NCBI GenBank assembly: GCA_012840245.1
Contig: DULR01000044.1
Coordinates: 19,757-83,756 of the forward strand
Reading direction: 5' to 3'
Source: Clostridiaceae bacterium
Lineage (GTDB): Bacteria > Bacillota > Clostridia > DSM-8532
Length of the DNA stretch: 64,000 nucleotides
The notes below the pieces were generated by a model. The model saw only the letters and a list, made by a program, of their open reading frames with translations, was not told the origin of the DNA and made no database searches. Within the stretch, counting starts at the first letter, position 1; each line of letters opens with the position of its first letter. Both the position numbers and the translations under genes were made by a program. Positions 8,238 to 18,155 of this stretch are shown piece after piece.

Positions 8238-9200
8238 TTATCCCTGATTATTCAAGGCATCGGTCAATATTTTTATCATTGCCCAAATATCGTTTTCATC
8301 GGTCCGGATCCATTTCAGTCCTTCGGTCTTTTTAAACCATGTTATCTGCCTTTTTGCCAGATGGCGGGTGCCCTTTTTGATATTTTCAACTGCTGTTTCC
8401 AAAGAACATTTCCCCATTATGGCAGATATGATCTCCTTGTATCCTATACCCTGAAGCGAGGTCAAATCGGGGGAGTATCCGCTTTTAAGAAGACCCTCGA
8501 CCTCTTCATACAGACCCAACCCCATCATTTTATCAACTCTTTTTTCAATCCGTTGATAAAGGAGGTCACGGGGAACTTCCAGACCGAATATTTCAAAATC
8601 GTATTTCGGAGGGATCTTTCTGGATTCCTCCTTATGCTCCGATATGGGCCGGCCGGTCGATCTGTATACCTCCAGAGCCCTTATGACCCGCTTTACATTG
8701 TTGGGATGGATCGCTTCCGCGCTTTTGGGGTCTACCTCTTTGAGCATATCATGCAAAACCTCAGGGCCCTGCTCCAAAGCAATGTTTTCAAGGTGCTTCC
8801 TGAACTTCCAATCGCTAATTGTTTCCGAAAAGCTGATATTATATACCAGTGAATTTATATATAATCCGGTACCGCCGGCAACGATGGGAACCTTTCCTCT
8901 GTTGATGATGTCATCTATGCAGATATCGGCGTCACTCTTGAACTGAGCCACGTTGTATTCCTCATCAGGATCCACTATATCGATCATATGATGAGGTATG
9001 CCGCGTCTTTCCTCCAGGGTAGGTTTGGCTGTGCCTATATCCATTTTGCGGTATATTTGCATGGAATCAGCCGAAACGATCTCCCCGCCCACCTTCAGCG
9101 CCAGTTCGATCGCCAGGTCGGTTTTTCCCGAAGCGGTAGGTCCGGCTATGACAATAACTTTATTCTGTTTTGCATCACCAGAAATCGAACAACTGCTCAT
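8238..9200 (-). CDS. miaA: tRNA dimethylallyltransferase MiaA
   Basis: A 320-residue enzyme that adds the dimethylallyl group from DMAPP to N6 of adenosine 37 in tRNAs reading UNN codons. The P-loop is GPTASGKT at residues 20-27, followed by SADSMQIYRKMDIGTAKP and the catalytic and tRNA-binding IDIVDP segment. The downstream partner enzyme MiaB is encoded in the same cluster. The ATG overlaps the mutL stop codon in an ATGA arrangement, so translation is coupled. Length and motifs are normal. Confidence 0.97.
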   Translation of the reverse strand: MSSCSISGDAKQNKVIVIAGPTASGKTDLAIELALKVGGEIVSADSMQIYRKMDIGTAKPTLEERRGIPHHMIDIVDPDEEYNVAQFKSDADICIDDIINRGKVPIVAGGTGLYINSLVYNISFSETISDWKFRKHLENIALEQGPEVLHDMLKEVDPKSAEAIHPNNVKRVIRALEVYRSTGRPISEHKEESRKIPPKYDFEIFGLEVPRDLLYQRIEKRVDKMMGLGLYEEVEGLLKSGYSPDLTSLQGIGYKEIISAIMGKCSLETAVENIKKGTRHLAKRQITWFKKTEGLKWIRTDENDIWAMIKILTDALNNQG

Positions 9201-11092
9201 ACAATTCTCTTGAACCGCTTCTCAAATTCTTTTTTATCCAGGGTCAGGATTATCGGCCTGCCATGGACACAGGTGTAGGGATTTTCCATAGCTGCAAGGC
9301 TTTCCACCAGACCCCGGATCTCTTCCCTGGACATTGATCTGTTGGCTTTGAGAGCCCCTTTGCATGAAATCATGAAAAGTGCTTCGTCACTGATGCCCGT
9401 TTGCTTTGCGCCTGTCTGGCTCCACCTGTCAAGTATCTCAATAAAATCCTGTGCTGAAAAGCTAGTGTCATAAAAATCCGGAACGCTTCTGACAATAACG
9501 GTGTTTAAACCGAATGCCTCGATTTCGAACCCGATTTTATTAAACTCATCAAGCTTGCTCATTACAAACCCAAATTCATTTGAGTTGAGCTTTATTATAT
9601 ACGGTTCCAAAAGAGACTGGGAAAAACTCTCCTCCTTTTGAAGCCTGTTTTTCAGTGTTTCGAACCGTATCCTTTCATGTGCGGCATGCTGGTCTATAAT
9701 ATAAAGATTATCGCCTCTTTGCAGCAGAATATACGTATCGAAAGCCTGCCCCACAATGGTTGCTTCCAGAAGCTCCGTCGCACTGTTACCGCTTACGGCT
9801 GGTTCATTGTCACGGAATGGTTCTGTGGGTTCACTGATTTTCTCTTCTTCCTTTTTTGCTTCTTTAACCGCATCATGTATTTCTGTCTTTTCTATGAAAA
9901 CAGGTCTGGTCGTTTTCTCTATGAACCTCGGAGGCTCCACCACCGGGCGTTTTTCTTCAAAAAGGCTTTCCTGTTTTGTCTCAGGTACATAAACAGTTTT
10001 TACTGTTTTGATTTCAGGTATTGGCCGGATCTCCTCCTGTTTTGATACCTGGATTGTTTCAGGTTTTTCTTCCTTTAATCCGGGTTCGAAGCTTCGGATC
10101 ATCGATTGGCCCAAAAGAGCACTTTCACAGCCATGGTATACAAGGCTGTAAACAGCGTTCTCATTGGCAAAACGCACCTCGAGTTTCTGTGGATGAACAT
10201 TTACGTCATAGTTTCGGGGTGAGGTTGATATCATCAGGACACAGAACGGGAACTTGTTCTGCATCAGCCTGGTCTTGTAGGAATCCTCCAAGGCCTTTGA
10301 CAAAATGCGATTCTTTATATATCTGCCGTTTAAGTATATGTATTGGCTGTTTCTGTTCCCTCTGGCTATCTCAGGTTTTCCAATAAACCCGGTCAGGGAA
10401 AATCCATCGGTGCTATAATCTACCGGGATCAGGGAACTGGCTATTTCCTTGCCGAAAATACTGTATATGGTGCTCAAAAGGTCATGATTCCCAGGGGTAT
10501 GGAGCTGTGTCTGACCGTTCTGGATGAATTTGAAGGAAATGCCGGGATTGGCCAGGGCAAGACGCTCGATTATATCTGATACATAGCCGGCTTCAGTGGA
10601 GTCTTTTTTCAGGAATTTATATCTGGCGGGAGTATTGTAGAAAAGATTCCTGACTATGAAGGTGGTTCCGTCAGGACAGCCGGCCTGGGCTATCGAAACC
10701 ACTCGTCCTCCCTCTATTTTTAGAGTGTTTCCTACTGAGGATTCTCTGGTTTTGGAAGTTGCCTCAAGGTGCGAAACCGAAGCAACAGATGCCAGAGCCT
10801 CGCCGCGAAAGCCCATGGTGGTAAGGCTGTCCAGATCTTCGATGCGTCTTATCTTGCTGGTTGCATGGCGCTCAAAGGCAAATTCCAGGTCATCACCTTC
10901 GATACCGTTTCCATTGTCGGTGACACGTATATATGAAATGCCGCCGTTCCTGATTTCAACGGTGATCTGGGTCGCTCCTGCGTCTATGGAGTTTTCCACC
11001 ATTTCCTTCACAACGGACGCAGGCCGTTCTATAACTTCGCCGGCAGCTATCTGGTTGGCAGTATTCTCATCCAGTATGACGATTTTACCCAT
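9197..11092 (-). CDS. mutL: DNA mismatch repair protein MutL
   Basis: A 631-residue protein. The N-terminal GHKL ATPase has ENSIDAGAT, DNGNGIE and GFRGEALASV. The middle linker (about residues 340-440) is rich in Glu, Lys and Pro. The C-terminal dimerisation domain carries the metal-dependent endonuclease motif DQHAAHERIRFE (DQHAx2Ex4E form) and the CVHGRP element, so this MutL should nick DNA itself, as expected in bacteria lacking MutH. It is preceded by an AAGGAG site and followed in the ATGA overlap by miaA. A 180-base repeat-containing gap separates it from mutS. Confidence 0.98.
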   Translation of the reverse strand: MGKIVILDENTANQIAAGEVIERPASVVKEMVENSIDAGATQITVEIRNGGISYIRVTDNGNGIEGDDLEFAFERHATSKIRRIEDLDSLTTMGFRGEALASVASVSHLEATSKTRESSVGNTLKIEGGRVVSIAQAGCPDGTTFIVRNLFYNTPARYKFLKKDSTEAGYVSDIIERLALANPGISFKFIQNGQTQLHTPGNHDLLSTIYSIFGKEIASSLIPVDYSTDGFSLTGFIGKPEIARGNRNSQYIYLNGRYIKNRILSKALEDSYKTRLMQNKFPFCVLMISTSPRNYDVNVHPQKLEVRFANENAVYSLVYHGCESALLGQSMIRSFEPGLKEEKPETIQVSKQEEIRPIPEIKTVKTVYVPETKQESLFEEKRPVVEPPRFIEKTTRPVFIEKTEIHDAVKEAKKEEEKISEPTEPFRDNEPAVSGNSATELLEATIVGQAFDTYILLQRGDNLYIIDQHAAHERIRFETLKNRLQKEESFSQSLLEPYIIKLNSNEFGFVMSKLDEFNKIGFEIEAFGLNTVIVRSVPDFYDTSFSAQDFIEILDRWSQTGAKQTGISDEALFMISCKGALKANRSMSREEIRGLVESLAAMENPYTCVHGRPIILTLDKKEFEKRFKRIV

Positions 11093-11112
11093 ATGTACTC
11101 CTTTTTAAGTGA

Positions 11113-11275
11113 GTTTAGGGGACGGACACTTTGACTCATTTTTACATCGGTCACCGCAAGGATCTTGTTTGCTCGTCTCTAAATACCCACGTCAATATAA
11201 TTCCATCCCTCTGTACATTCATTCAGGACTGTCCCCTTGACAATTAATTGTCAGAAGAACCGTCCCCGTGACAAT
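11113..11275. repeat. REP-like GGGGACGG repeat cluster between mutS and mutL
   Basis: The gap holds GGGGACGGACAC near 11114, then CTGTCCCCTTGACAATT, the palindrome TTGACAATTAATTGTCA, and GAACCGTCCCCGTGACAATT ending just after the mutS stop codon. These are inverted GGGGACGGTT/AACCGTCCCC motifs of a type widespread in Clostridia and often called REP-like. Related copies lie at 15457-15499 and 52327-52393. Confidence 0.7.
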
Positions 11276-13879
11276 TTATTTTAGCTTTTGCTGGAGGCTG
11301 TAGAGCTTATTGAGAGCGTCCAACGGTGTAAGCATTGACGGGTCCAGCATTCTCAGCTCATCCAGAACATCCCGCTCGGCCTTTGATAAGGAACTGGAAG
11401 TAAACAGATCCAGTTGTCCGTCGACCGGTTTCTGCTTCTTCTTCCTGTGAGCCTGGTTGATATCTGCCTCTTCAAGCTCCTGAAGTATCATTTTGGCTCT
11501 TTCTATGACCTGCGGAGGAATCCCGGCAAGTCCTGCCACTTCAACACCGTAGCTCTTGTCAGCGCCTCCTCTGGTGATCTTTCTCAGGAAGATGATATCC
11601 TCACCTTTCTTTTTGACCGACACGCAATAGTTTTTAATACCGTGAAGCTTGTCCTCAAGCTCGGTAAGCTCATGGTAGTGCGTGGCAAAAAGAGTCCTTG
11701 AACCAAGTCTGCTTTTATCATTTATATATTCCAAAACAGCCCAGGCAATGCTGAGACCGTCGTAGGTGCTCGTTCCCCGGCCGATTTCATCCAGTATGAG
11801 AAGGCTTCTTTCGGTGGCGTTTTCAAGGATATTGGCCACTTCGGTCATCTCGACCATAAAGGTGCTTTGACCCGAGGACAAATCATCAGATGCTCCGATT
11901 CTTGTAAAGATGCGATCCACCAGGCCGATTTTTGCATATTCTGCAGGCACGAAGCTTCCTGCCTGCGCCATCAGGCTGATCAGAGCCACCTGTCTCATGT
12001 ATGTGGATTTTCCGGCCATGTTGGGACCGGTAATGATGCATATCCTGTTTTCATCGGTATCGAGCCATGTGTCGTTGGGAACGAACAGCGTATCTTCCAG
12101 CGTCTTCTCCACGACAGGATGTCTTCCGTTCCTTATCTCGATAAGTCCGCCTTCATATACCTCAGGCCGCACGTACTGGTTCCTGTCGGCGACCTCAGCC
12201 AGCGAGCAAAGGGCATCCAGCACAGCGATGCAATCGGCTGTGGTCTTAAGCCGCTTTACATGCTTAAAGGCCATATCCCTTATCTCGCAGAACAGATCAT
12301 ACTCTCGCTGGACGACCTTTTTCTCGGCGCCAAGAATAGTATCTTCCAGTCGTTTGAGCTTTTCCATAGTATAGCGTTCACAGTTTACCAGAGTCTGCTT
12401 TCTTATGTAATCCTCGGGAGCCTGTGAGATATTTGCCTTGGTTATTTCTATGTAATAGCCGAAATTATCATTATATCTGATTTTAAGACTTTTTATCCCG
12501 GTCCTTTCCCTTTCTTCGGCTTCAAGCTCAGATATCCACGTCTTGCCTTCAACTGCCGCTTTTCTGTATTCATCCACCTGCTGGTCATATCCGTCTTTAA
12601 TGATCCCGCCTTCTTTGACCGAGAGGGGCGCATCCTCATGTATAGCCGCTTCTATCAGGTCATGGAGATCCTCCAGCAGGTCCAGCCTTTCATATATCTG
12701 GCCGTTGAGGCCCGATCTCAGGCCTTGCAGAAGCTCCTTAACATATGGCAGTTTTGCCAATGAGGCCTTAATTGCCAGCAGATCTCTGGCGTTTATGTTA
12801 CCGTAAACAAGCTTCGAAGTCAGCCTCTCTATATCATATACACCTTTTAAATGCTCCATCAGCTCGTTTCTGACAATGAAGCTTTCTTTGAGCTCCGCAA
12901 CCGCATCGAGCCTGAGCCGTATCTCATCAACATCCAGAAGGGGCTGTTCCAGCCAGTGTCTCAGCTTTCTTCCGCCCATGGAGGTCGTAGTTTTGTCAAG
13001 GACCCACAAGAGAGAGCCTTTTTTCCTGGAATCCCTCATGGTTTCGGTGATTTCAAGGCTTCTTCTGGAAGCGCTGTCGAGCATCATATACTGCTCTATT
13101 TTATATATCTGAACTTTCTCGATATGCTTCAGATCGACTTTCTGGGTAGACTCCAGATATGACAGAAGTGCTCCGGCTGCGCATTGGGCAAGCTCTAGAT
13201 TTGAAAACGGGTTTTCTCCGAAGATCTCCATCAGCCTGTCATGGCTCGCATTCAGCGAAAACAGCTCATCTTCCACTACCGACGGCTCGATTTTGAGGTA
13301 GTCGATGAACATAGACTTGTATTCAGGTCTGCTTAAAAGATCTCTGTTCGTAATGATTTCCGATGGTTTATATCTGGATATCTCATCGACAAGCTTGGCA
13401 ACCGAGCTTCCCCAGGTGATCTGGGTGGCGTAAAACTCTCCCGTCGAAACATCGGCTACCGCGATCCCGTAATAAATCTGCTGGTAATATACAGCCATCA
13501 GATAGTTGTTTTTCTTCTCGTCAAGCATAGCCGGGTCGGTAACGGTGCCCGGGGTGATGACCCTGGTCACATCACGCCTGACTATACCCTTGGCCAAAGC
13601 AGGATCTTCCATCTGATCGCAGATAGCCACCTTGTAGCCCTTTGCCAGAAGGCGCGCTATGTACGTATTCACCGAATGGTAAGGCACTCCGCACATGGGT
13701 GCCCGTTCCTCAAGTCCGCAATCCCTGCCGGTGAGAGTTATCTCCAGTTCCTTTGACGCGATCTCTGCGTCGGAAAAGAACATCTCATAAAAATCCCCCA
13801 GTCTGAACAGCAGGATGCTGTCCTTGTATCTTTCCTTTATTTCCATATACTGCTGCATCATCGGAGTCAGCTTAGCCAA
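11276..13879 (-). CDS. mutS: DNA mismatch repair protein MutS
   Basis: An 867-residue mismatch-recognition ATPase. The N-terminal mismatch-binding motif appears as RLGDFYEMFF, with the phenylalanine and glutamate that contact mismatched bases. The Walker A is GPNMAGKSTYMRQ, followed by the MutS signature DDLSSGQSTFMVEM and the Walker B LLILDEIGRGTSTYDG. The start is TTG at 13879 (MAKLTPMMQQY), eight bases inside the miaB end, with a G-rich site about nine bases upstream. The C-terminus retains a short helical tail. All motifs are intact. Confidence 0.98.
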   Translation of the reverse strand: MAKLTPMMQQYMEIKERYKDSILLFRLGDFYEMFFSDAEIASKELEITLTGRDCGLEERAPMCGVPYHSVNTYIARLLAKGYKVAICDQMEDPALAKGIVRRDVTRVITPGTVTDPAMLDEKKNNYLMAVYYQQIYYGIAVADVSTGEFYATQITWGSSVAKLVDEISRYKPSEIITNRDLLSRPEYKSMFIDYLKIEPSVVEDELFSLNASHDRLMEIFGENPFSNLELAQCAAGALLSYLESTQKVDLKHIEKVQIYKIEQYMMLDSASRRSLEITETMRDSRKKGSLLWVLDKTTTSMGGRKLRHWLEQPLLDVDEIRLRLDAVAELKESFIVRNELMEHLKGVYDIERLTSKLVYGNINARDLLAIKASLAKLPYVKELLQGLRSGLNGQIYERLDLLEDLHDLIEAAIHEDAPLSVKEGGIIKDGYDQQVDEYRKAAVEGKTWISELEAEERERTGIKSLKIRYNDNFGYYIEITKANISQAPEDYIRKQTLVNCERYTMEKLKRLEDTILGAEKKVVQREYDLFCEIRDMAFKHVKRLKTTADCIAVLDALCSLAEVADRNQYVRPEVYEGGLIEIRNGRHPVVEKTLEDTLFVPNDTWLDTDENRICIITGPNMAGKSTYMRQVALISLMAQAGSFVPAEYAKIGLVDRIFTRIGASDDLSSGQSTFMVEMTEVANILENATERSLLILDEIGRGTSTYDGLSIAWAVLEYINDKSRLGSRTLFATHYHELTELEDKLHGIKNYCVSVKKKGEDIIFLRKITRGGADKSYGVEVAGLAGIPPQVIERAKMILQELEEADINQAHRKKKQKPVDGQLDLFTSSSLSKAERDVLDELRMLDPSMLTPLDALNKLYSLQQKLK

Positions 13880-15347
13880 GTTTTCTAACCCCCCTGCCTT
13901 CCAGCCAGAAGGCTCCTGCGCGGATTATCTCCACTTCCGCAAAGTCGCCCTTTTCTATGCCTTCGGCTTTGAAATTGACCAGACGGTTCGTTCTGGTACG
14001 ACCCGACAGGATCTCAGGATTTTGCTTGCTTGGCCCGTCCACCAGGACTTCAAGGATTTGCCCTTCGGTTTTCCTGGCCAGATCGGTAGCTATGGCTGTC
14101 TGCAGATCCACCAGCGTTTTGAATCGTTTGCTTATTACATCCAGTGGTGTGGTCTGCTCCAGTTTAGCCGCAGGAGTTCCTTTTCTGGGTGAATATATGA
14201 ACATGAAAGCAGCATCATACCCCACTTTCCTCACGACATCCAATGTATCCTCAAAGTCTTCTTCGGTCTCTCCGGGGAAGCCTACTATGATATCGGTGGT
14301 GAGGGCTATATCGGGTACGGCTTTTTTTATTTTGTCAACCAAAGACAGGTAATGCTCCTTGGTATATCTGCGGTTCATCTTTTCAAGTATGCGGGTGCTG
14401 CCCGACTGGACCGGCAAATGGAGATGATTGCATACCTTGCTGCAGTTTTTCATGGCATCGATCAGACTGTCCGAAAGATCCTTGGGATGGGATGTCATAA
14501 ATCTAACCCTTTTGATTCCGTCGATATCTTCTATTGCATAGAGAAGCCTTGCAAACAGATCTTTTTCTCCCAGATCGTTGCCATAGGAGTTAACATTCTG
14601 GCCAAGAAGTGTCACTTCCTTGCAGCCGTCGGCTGCGAGTGCCCTGATCTCAGACAATATATCATCCATGCTCCTGCTTCTTTCCCGTCCCCGCACATGA
14701 GGAACGATGCAGTAGGAGCAAAAATTATTGCATCCATAGATTATGCTGACCCATGCCTTATGCTTCTCGGTACGTTTTATGGGAAGGTCCTCAATTATCC
14801 TTTCTCCCTTTTCCCAGACCTCAAAGACTTTTTTTCCGGTCGTCAGATGCCGGTGCAGAAGTTCCGGGAAAGTGTGTATATTATGTGTTCCGAACACGAT
14901 TTTAACATTATGATATGATTTTCTGATTTTCTCGACCACATGAGGCTGCTGCATCATGCAGCCGCAGGCCACGATGAACGATCCTTTTTCGGCACATTCG
15001 CCCGAAAGTGCGCCGATATGCCCGTAAATGCGCTCTTCGGCATTCTCACGGACACAACAGGTAACGAATACTATGATATCGGCAGGATCATCTTTGGATA
15101 CCTCTTCAAATCCCATATCGGTGAGCATGCCAGCAATTGTCTCGGAGTCGCGCTCATTCATCTGACAGCCGAAAACATCTATCCTGAACTTCCTTGTTTT
15201 CCCCGTTTCAAGGGTATATACCGTATTCAGGTTCCTAACCTGTTCGACCCAGTCTGAAAATTCGGGGGCGTTATCCACACCCAGTACACCTGCTGAAGAC
15301 TTGCTTGTCCTAAGTATGAATTTATCTTTATTCGTTTTTGCTTCCAA
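13872..15347 (-). CDS. miaB: tRNA-2-methylthio-N6-dimethylallyladenosine synthase MiaB
   Basis: A 491-residue radical SAM methylthiotransferase acting on i6A37, the product of MiaA. The N-terminal UPF0004 domain has its three cluster cysteines in FGCQMNERDSE, CCVRENAEE and CGCMMQQ. The radical SAM cluster motif is CNNFCSYC, and a C-terminal TRAM domain (from about residue 420) includes EVLVDGPSK and GRTRTNRLVNF. The listed start is TTG at 15347 with a weak ribosome site; an N-terminal extension of about 55 residues before the UPF0004 domain (Lys/Ser-rich) is common in Firmicutes MiaB. It is first in the cluster leading to mutS. Confidence 0.95.
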   Translation of the reverse strand: MEAKTNKDKFILRTSKSSAGVLGVDNAPEFSDWVEQVRNLNTVYTLETGKTRKFRIDVFGCQMNERDSETIAGMLTDMGFEEVSKDDPADIIVFVTCCVRENAEERIYGHIGALSGECAEKGSFIVACGCMMQQPHVVEKIRKSYHNVKIVFGTHNIHTFPELLHRHLTTGKKVFEVWEKGERIIEDLPIKRTEKHKAWVSIIYGCNNFCSYCIVPHVRGRERSRSMDDILSEIRALAADGCKEVTLLGQNVNSYGNDLGEKDLFARLLYAIEDIDGIKRVRFMTSHPKDLSDSLIDAMKNCSKVCNHLHLPVQSGSTRILEKMNRRYTKEHYLSLVDKIKKAVPDIALTTDIIVGFPGETEEDFEDTLDVVRKVGYDAAFMFIYSPRKGTPAAKLEQTTPLDVISKRFKTLVDLQTAIATDLARKTEGQILEVLVDGPSKQNPEILSGRTRTNRLVNFKAEGIEKGDFAEVEIIRAGAFWLEGRGVRKLG

Positions 15348-15456
15348 CTTTCGATAACCCTTTCTTTTTGTCCCTTAAAGTGCATAAAAAATCTTGTCTT
15401 TTTTAATCTGCATCAATATCATAACAAAAATGCAGTCAAAATAAAAGTGCGCAAAA

Positions 15457-15499
15457 GGGACGGAGGCTTTTACTCAAATGAGTGCAAGTCTCCGTCCCC
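15457..15499. repeat. GGGACGGAG inverted repeat upstream of miaB
   Basis: A strong hairpin: GGGACGGAG pairs with CTCCGTCCC, and the inner ACTC pairs with GAGT. It stands between miaB and the Bax inhibitor-1 gene. The outer motif matches the GGGACGG repeats at 11.1-11.3 kb and 52.3 kb, but the inner loop differs. Confidence 0.65.
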
Positions 15500-15515
15500 A
15501 AAACTCTTTCAGGTT

Positions 15516-16235
15516 TTATTTTCTTCTGTTGGTGAATCTCAGAATGGTCAGGAAAAGATTGATGAAATCAAGATACAGGCGCAGCGCACCGATTATGCCG
15601 AGATTCCTTCTGAGAACATGGTCCCCTTCGGTACCGAAATAGTATGCCTTAAGGCTCTGCATGTCATAAGCCGTCAGTCCGAGGAATACGAAGAGGCTGA
15701 TGATGCTGATGAACCATTCCAGTCCGCTGCTGCGAAGGAATATATTAACCAATGACAGTATTACCAGACCTATAAGGCCCATGATCAAAATGCCTCTGAA
15801 CTGAGTCAGATCGGCTTTCGTGAAATAACCGTAAACGCACATCACGCCGAATGTAGCCGCAGTAACTGCGAATGCGGTCGCGAGGGATTGCTGCGTATAT
15901 ACCAGGAAGATCACAGACAGGGTGATTCCGTTCAAAGCGGCATATATCAGGAACATGCCTATGGCCGTTCCGTATCTGAGCCTTGTGATCCGCGCTGAAA
16001 GAACAGACACGAGTATGATCTCACCTATCATCAATCCGAAGAACAGGAACCTGTTTCCCAGGATAATGCTTATCAGATTCAAATCGGTTGCTACATAATA
16101 TGCGACACCGGCAGACAGCAGAAGACCTATGAACATCCAGCCGAAGACCTTTGAAATGAATGCATTCATCCCTCTGACTGTCGCAAACTCTTCTTCGAAG
16201 GTTCTGACGTTGTAATTGCCGTAATTATCCTGCAT
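15516..16235 (-). CDS. Bax inhibitor-1 family membrane protein
   Basis: A 239-residue integral membrane protein with seven predicted helices. The N-terminus (about 30 residues) is soluble and ends in TVRGMNAFISKVFGWMFIGLLLSAG. The family-specific GLTAYDMQ (in FLGLTAYDMQSLK) and the C-terminal NLFLTILRFTNRRK close the BI-1 fold. Bacterial members such as YetJ are pH-dependent calcium leak channels; this protein may be similar, but that is inferred from the family. The start has no standout ribosome site but is a clean ATG. It appears monocistronic. Confidence 0.9.
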   Translation of the reverse strand: MQDNYGNYNVRTFEEEFATVRGMNAFISKVFGWMFIGLLLSAGVAYYVATDLNLISIILGNRFLFFGLMIGEIILVSVLSARITRLRYGTAIGMFLIYAALNGITLSVIFLVYTQQSLATAFAVTAATFGVMCVYGYFTKADLTQFRGILIMGLIGLVILSLVNIFLRSSGLEWFISIISLFVFLGLTAYDMQSLKAYYFGTEGDHVLRRNLGIIGALRLYLDFINLFLTILRFTNRRK

Positions 16236-16351
16236 ATTTTATCACCTCTCTATAAATTATACTTCTTCGGTATAATTATATACTAAAATCGAACAAGGGG
16301 ACAGCGATTTTATCCCCTTATTGGCATAAAATGCCTGTCGATCATCTTGTA

Positions 16352-17128
16352 TCACCAGGCAGGGAAGGAAGCCAGAAGACTGAGGATATCTTTTTTATAC
16401 TCTGAAAACTGGGGAGTCAATATCATATCCCTTTTCCTGGGTCGTTCAAAATCTATCTGCACCACGCCGTTCACCGTTCCAGGCCTGTCACTCAAGACTA
16501 CCACTCTGTCGGACAGATATATGGCCTCATCAATGTCATGGGTGACGAAAAGAACGGTTTTCCTGTGTTTTTCCCAGACCGAAATAAGCCAGTCCTGCAT
16601 CTGCATCCTGGTGATCTCGTCCAATGACCCGAAAGGCTCATCCAAAAGCATTATTTCGCCATCCATTAGATAAGTCCTCAGCAAAGCTGCCCGTTGCCTC
16701 ATACCTCCGGACAGCTGCCGGGGTCTGTAGTTCTCGAAGCCGGAAAGGCCGAACTCCTGAACAAGCGGCTTTATTTCTTCCCTGGCCTTTTTCAGATCTC
16801 CTTTTTTGATCTCTATGGGCAGAAGTACATTCGACAGCATGGACCTCCAAGGCATAAGACAATCCTTCTGGAGCATGTAGCAGACCGGCACCCTTTTATG
16901 CCTGGGATTGATCCCTCCAAGAAGTATCTCTCCCTCATAATCATGCTCAAGGCCGGCAATCAGCCTTAAGAGTGTGCTTTTTCCGCATCCGCTGGGGCCC
17001 AGCAATGAAACGAATTCATTTTCAAAAACCTCCAGGTTTACGTCTGACAACACTCTGAGGCTGCTTTCGCCTTCTTCGGACCCTGTATAATCCATATTAA
17101 GACCGGTTATCCTGATTTTGCAGTCCAT
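16352..17128 (-). CDS. thiZ: ABC transporter ATP-binding protein, ThiZ-like
   Basis: A 258-residue ATPase of the nitrate/sulfonate/taurine/thiamine-precursor branch. Walker A is GPSGCGKST, the signature is LSGGMRQR, Walker B is IMLLDEPFGSLDE, and the switch histidine is in THDIDEAIYL. It energises the permease encoded two genes upstream. Assignment to thiamine-precursor import rests on cotranscription with a ThiY-type binding protein and a TPP riboswitch; alone it would be indistinguishable from SsuB or TauB. The ATG at 17128 follows AAGG and closely follows the binding-protein gene. Confidence 0.88.
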   Translation of the reverse strand: MDCKIRITGLNMDYTGSEEGESSLRVLSDVNLEVFENEFVSLLGPSGCGKSTLLRLIAGLEHDYEGEILLGGINPRHKRVPVCYMLQKDCLMPWRSMLSNVLLPIEIKKGDLKKAREEIKPLVQEFGLSGFENYRPRQLSGGMRQRAALLRTYLMDGEIMLLDEPFGSLDEITRMQMQDWLISVWEKHRKTVLFVTHDIDEAIYLSDRVVVLSDRPGTVNGVVQIDFERPRKRDMILTPQFSEYKKDILSLLASFPAW

Positions 17129-17137
17129 ATCAACCTT

Positions 17138-18136
17138 CTATTTTATAAATTCATTGGTATAAGCTTTGGTCACATCAATGTTTTCTTCGATAAAGCCGTT
17201 TTCATACATCCAATCGGTATACCGCTGCCAGACTTCCTGCTTCTGCAATCCCCATTTTTCTGCATCCCCTTTGTAGTGCTCTGCCAGGAATCTCTGGCTC
17301 TCCACAACAAGCTCCCTGTTCAGCTCAGGAACTGCTGAGATCATTATTTCCGCAGCCTCGTCGGGATTTTCGATAGCGAACTCATATCCTTTTATCGTAG
17401 CCTTCATAAATGATTCTGCAAGTTCTTTATTATTTTTTAAAATATCCTCGTTTGTAATGATCACCGGAGTGTAATAGTCAAAGACAGGCGCTATCCTGCC
17501 CAGATCGATATAGTTGAGCTCTATCCCCTTAAGCTTGGCTTCGATCCCTGCCCAGCCTTCAAAGATCCATGCAAAATCTATCTGTCCTGAAGCGCTTGCC
17601 TGGAAGAAATCTGCATCTCCGGTAGTCATGATGTTGACCTTCGAAAAATCGGCTCCCTCCTGATCCATTAGGTATTTGATGGTCGCTATCTCTGTTTCGG
17701 AGCCCCAGCCTCCATATGTCTTTCCTTCGAAGTCCTTAGGCGAAAGGATGTTTTTCTCTTTAAGTGAGGCAAATCCCGATGTATTGTGCTGGATAACAGC
17801 TGCAATGGAAACCAGAGGCACACCTGCAGCTCTCGCATAGGTCACGCCTTCCTGATAGCTTATACCGAACTGCGCTTTGCCAGAGGCTACGATCGTGTCG
17901 CTGGAACCTTCCTGGGGTTGTATTATCTCGACTTCAAGTCCCTGATCCCTGTAAAAACCTTTTTCCTTTGCGACATAGATCCCGGTATGATTGGTATTTG
18001 GTGCCCAGTCCAGAACAAATGTAACCTTTTCCGGAGTATCAGGCTTCTTCCCTGATGAGCATGCGGTGAATGCAATAACAAAAGCAATGATTATGATAAA
18101 CGATACGATCGGTTTTATCATCTTTCCTGTTTTCAT
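17138..18136 (-). CDS. thiY: ABC transporter substrate-binding lipoprotein, NMT1/THI5-like (ThiY)
   Basis: The ATG at 18136 (MKTGKMIKPIV) is preceded by GGAAG and gives 332 residues; an upstream in-frame start would overrun the permease gene end. A lipoprotein signal ends in the lipobox FTACSS. The mature protein begins with the NMT1-type motif DWAPNTNHTGIYVAKEKGFY, characteristic of pyrimidine-precursor binders such as ThiY (N-formyl-4-amino-5-aminomethyl-2-methylpyrimidine). The GGWGSETE segment is a further family trait. Substrate is inferred from homology and the riboswitch upstream. It sits between permease and ATPase genes. Confidence 0.9.
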   Translation of the reverse strand: MKTGKMIKPIVSFIIIIAFVIAFTACSSGKKPDTPEKVTFVLDWAPNTNHTGIYVAKEKGFYRDQGLEVEIIQPQEGSSDTIVASGKAQFGISYQEGVTYARAAGVPLVSIAAVIQHNTSGFASLKEKNILSPKDFEGKTYGGWGSETEIATIKYLMDQEGADFSKVNIMTTGDADFFQASASGQIDFAWIFEGWAGIEAKLKGIELNYIDLGRIAPVFDYYTPVIITNEDILKNNKELAESFMKATIKGYEFAIENPDEAAEIMISAVPELNRELVVESQRFLAEHYKGDAEKWGLQKQEVWQRYTDWMYENGFIEENIDVTKAYTNEFIK

Positions 18137-18155
18137 TCGACTTCTTCCTTTCTCT

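Noticed and set aside
11093..11275. A small gene between mutL and mutS
   Set aside because: The gap is repeat sequence with GGGGACGG/CCGTCCCC hairpins and no start codon with a ribosome site.
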